Part shown: in pieces, positions 63,113-64,000 of the stretch
Position numbering within the stretch: position 1 is the first letter of the stretch
Layout of the letters: every line of letters begins with the position of its first letter
Source of the DNA: Gammaproteobacteria bacterium
Lineage (GTDB): Bacteria; Pseudomonadota; Gammaproteobacteria; Steroidobacterales; Steroidobacteraceae
Reading direction: 5' to 3'
Length of the DNA stretch: 64,000 nucleotides
NCBI GenBank assembly: GCA_016874055.1
Contig: VGVG01000006.1
Coordinates: 1-64,000 of the forward strand
Notes under the pieces: generated by a model
What the model was told of the DNA's origin: nothing
Databases searched by the model: none
What the model saw: the letters and a program-made list of their open reading frames with translations, nothing else
Position numbers and translations under genes: made by a program

Positions 63113-64000
63113 TCGCAGCCCCGGGCGTCAGACCATGCGGCAATCCAACGCCTGATCAGTTCGACCCCCTCGTCATGGGGTAGCGCGCGGCCGAGCTCCG
63201 GCATCATCGCGTCGGGGTCGGTAGAAGCCATCCGATACACAGTGATCGATTCGTCCGGCTGTCCCGGCACGATGCCGAAGCGCCGGTTTCCCGTGCCCCG
63301 TCCAGCGGCAATCGGCGACTTGCACACGCCAAGGGCGACCGCAGAGGTCTCGGCGGCCTCCAGAGATAACCCTGAGGTGTCTGCGGGCCCCTGTCGGTTG
63401 TGACAGTGGCCACAATTGATATCAAGATAGGCGCGAGCACGAGCCTCGAACGGAGCCGCTGGATCATCCCAAACCGCTGCACGGGGCAAGGACACACCGA
63501 ACGACCTCGCTCGCGTCAAGGGATCGTCAGCGGGTATCGCGAGCTTCCCGAGCTCCGCCCAATGTTCGAGCTGATTTCGTCGGCCGAGCCTCCCACCGTA
63601 ATCATGATCGCGATTGAGGTGGCGCGCCTTGAGCCCGATTGGCCACAGCGACCCGCGCTTCACATCGGTGGCATGGCATCCGGCGCATTGGTTGACGTCG
63701 GGGACGACGTAATCGAAATCTACCATGCTCTGCACCGCACCTCCCCGCTCACTCACCAGTTGCAGCGCACGGACCGCCCCCGTACGTTCGCGTCGCGCCT
63801 CACGCTGAGCCGCGTCCCACACATACGTCGAAGCCGCCCAACCGGAAGCGCGACGCACCAGTATCCGGGTCTCGATCAAATGAACTGCATTGAGCACGAG
63901 ACGACCACCGGCCTCATGACCGAGCGCCTCAGATGTTTTGACGACTTGCGTACGATCGCCGGTCGTTGCGAGCGGGTAGTAGAAGGTTTTGCTAACGATG
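63019..64000 (-). CDS. Diheme c-type cytochrome, SO2930/TIGR03806 type (partial)
   Basis: Only the C-terminal part is present; the frame is open to the window edge (it reads IVSKTFYYPLATTGDRTQVV there), so the gene starts beyond 64000. Two heme motifs are visible, CAGCH in VPDVNQCAGCHATDVKRGSL and CGHCH in AYLDINCGHCHNRQG. Segments such as LIETRILVRRASGW and YVWDAAQREARRE agree with the SO2930 family found in proteobacteria. It should be periplasmic. The last 30 or so residues (after RRWIAAW) are basic and non-conserved, and overlap the PF10118-type gene, so the original stop may have been lost. Confidence 0.85.
   Translation of the reverse strand, partial: IVSKTFYYPLATTGDRTQVVKTSEALGHEAGGRLVLNAVHLIETRILVRRASGWAASTYVWDAAQREARRERTGAVRALQLVSERGGAVQSMVDFDYVVPDVNQCAGCHATDVKRGSLWPIGLKARHLNRDHDYGGRLGRRNQLEHWAELGKLAIPADDPLTRARSFGVSLPRAAVWDDPAAPFEARARAYLDINCGHCHNRQGPADTSGLSLEAAETSAVALGVCKSPIAAGRGTGNRRFGIVPGQPDESITVYRMASTDPDAMMPELGRALPHDEGVELIRRWIAAWSDARGCDQVTSNSARHSASATRLSRSQGWNPGRYQAK

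Overview
The window looks like the chromosome of an aerobic, heterotrophic gammaproteobacterium. The housekeeping order murJ-ribF-ileS-lspA-ispH, the block rplU-rpmA-obgE divergent from ispB, and the pair icd-aceK all fit that class. Three large TonB-dependent receptors, three family III CoA-transferases, two acyl-CoA dehydrogenases, a sulfatase and several NAD(P)-linked oxidoreductases suggest an oligotrophic degrader of complex organic acids, of the Steroidobacterales/Nevskiales type. That placement is inference from gene content only.

Layout. 0-7.3 kb: tRNA-Thr(CGU) and a tightly coupled minus-strand operon murJ > ribF > ileS > lspA > ispH whose start and stop codons overlap at every junction. 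7.3-11.1 kb: rpsT, a TfoX-C-like gene, obgE, rpmA, rplU, ispB and tRNA-Pro(CGG). 11.1-15.7 kb: a decayed accessory region next to tRNA-Pro, with a truncated tyrosine integrase, a truncated membrane protein, a DUF4386 pseudogene with three lesions, an M48 protease, and a nested inverted-repeat structure at its far side. 15.8-24.8 kb: lipoprotein beta-propeller, two-domain VOC protein, PhoD, alpha/beta hydrolase, MHS-type transporter with CurA-type reductase, RRM protein and YeiH exporter. 24.8-32.7 kb: RND pump with its fusion protein, an outer-membrane barrel and PEP carboxylase.

32.8-47.4 kb is the main catabolic block: a TonB receptor, an amidohydrolase-like protein that lacks the usual HxH, a CaiB/BaiF transferase, a frameshifted EamA permease, then the plus-strand run MaoC hydratase > acyl-CoA dehydrogenase > CoA-transferase > CoA-transferase > acyl-CoA dehydrogenase > SDR > sulfatase. 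Two directly overlapping CoA-transferases followed by dehydrogenase, hydratase and ketoreductase functions resemble the logic of benzylsuccinate-type (BbsEF-like) or mesaconate-type CoA pathways. The substrate cannot be read from the sequence, and this is the best candidate for an undescribed system here.

47.4-64 kb: an apolipoprotein N-acyltransferase remnant, a second TonB receptor, an aromatic aminotransferase followed by a class III aminotransferase that has both a frameshift and a lost PLP lysine, msrA, a patatin fused to an outer-membrane barrel, a third TonB receptor, agmatine deiminase, icd-aceK (with the phosphorylatable serine of Icd conserved), a di-iron-like hydrolase, and a diheme cytochrome cut by the window edge. 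Four separate genes are broken. Some breaks sit in homopolymers and could be assembly errors, but others are substitutions or stops that indel errors would not explain.
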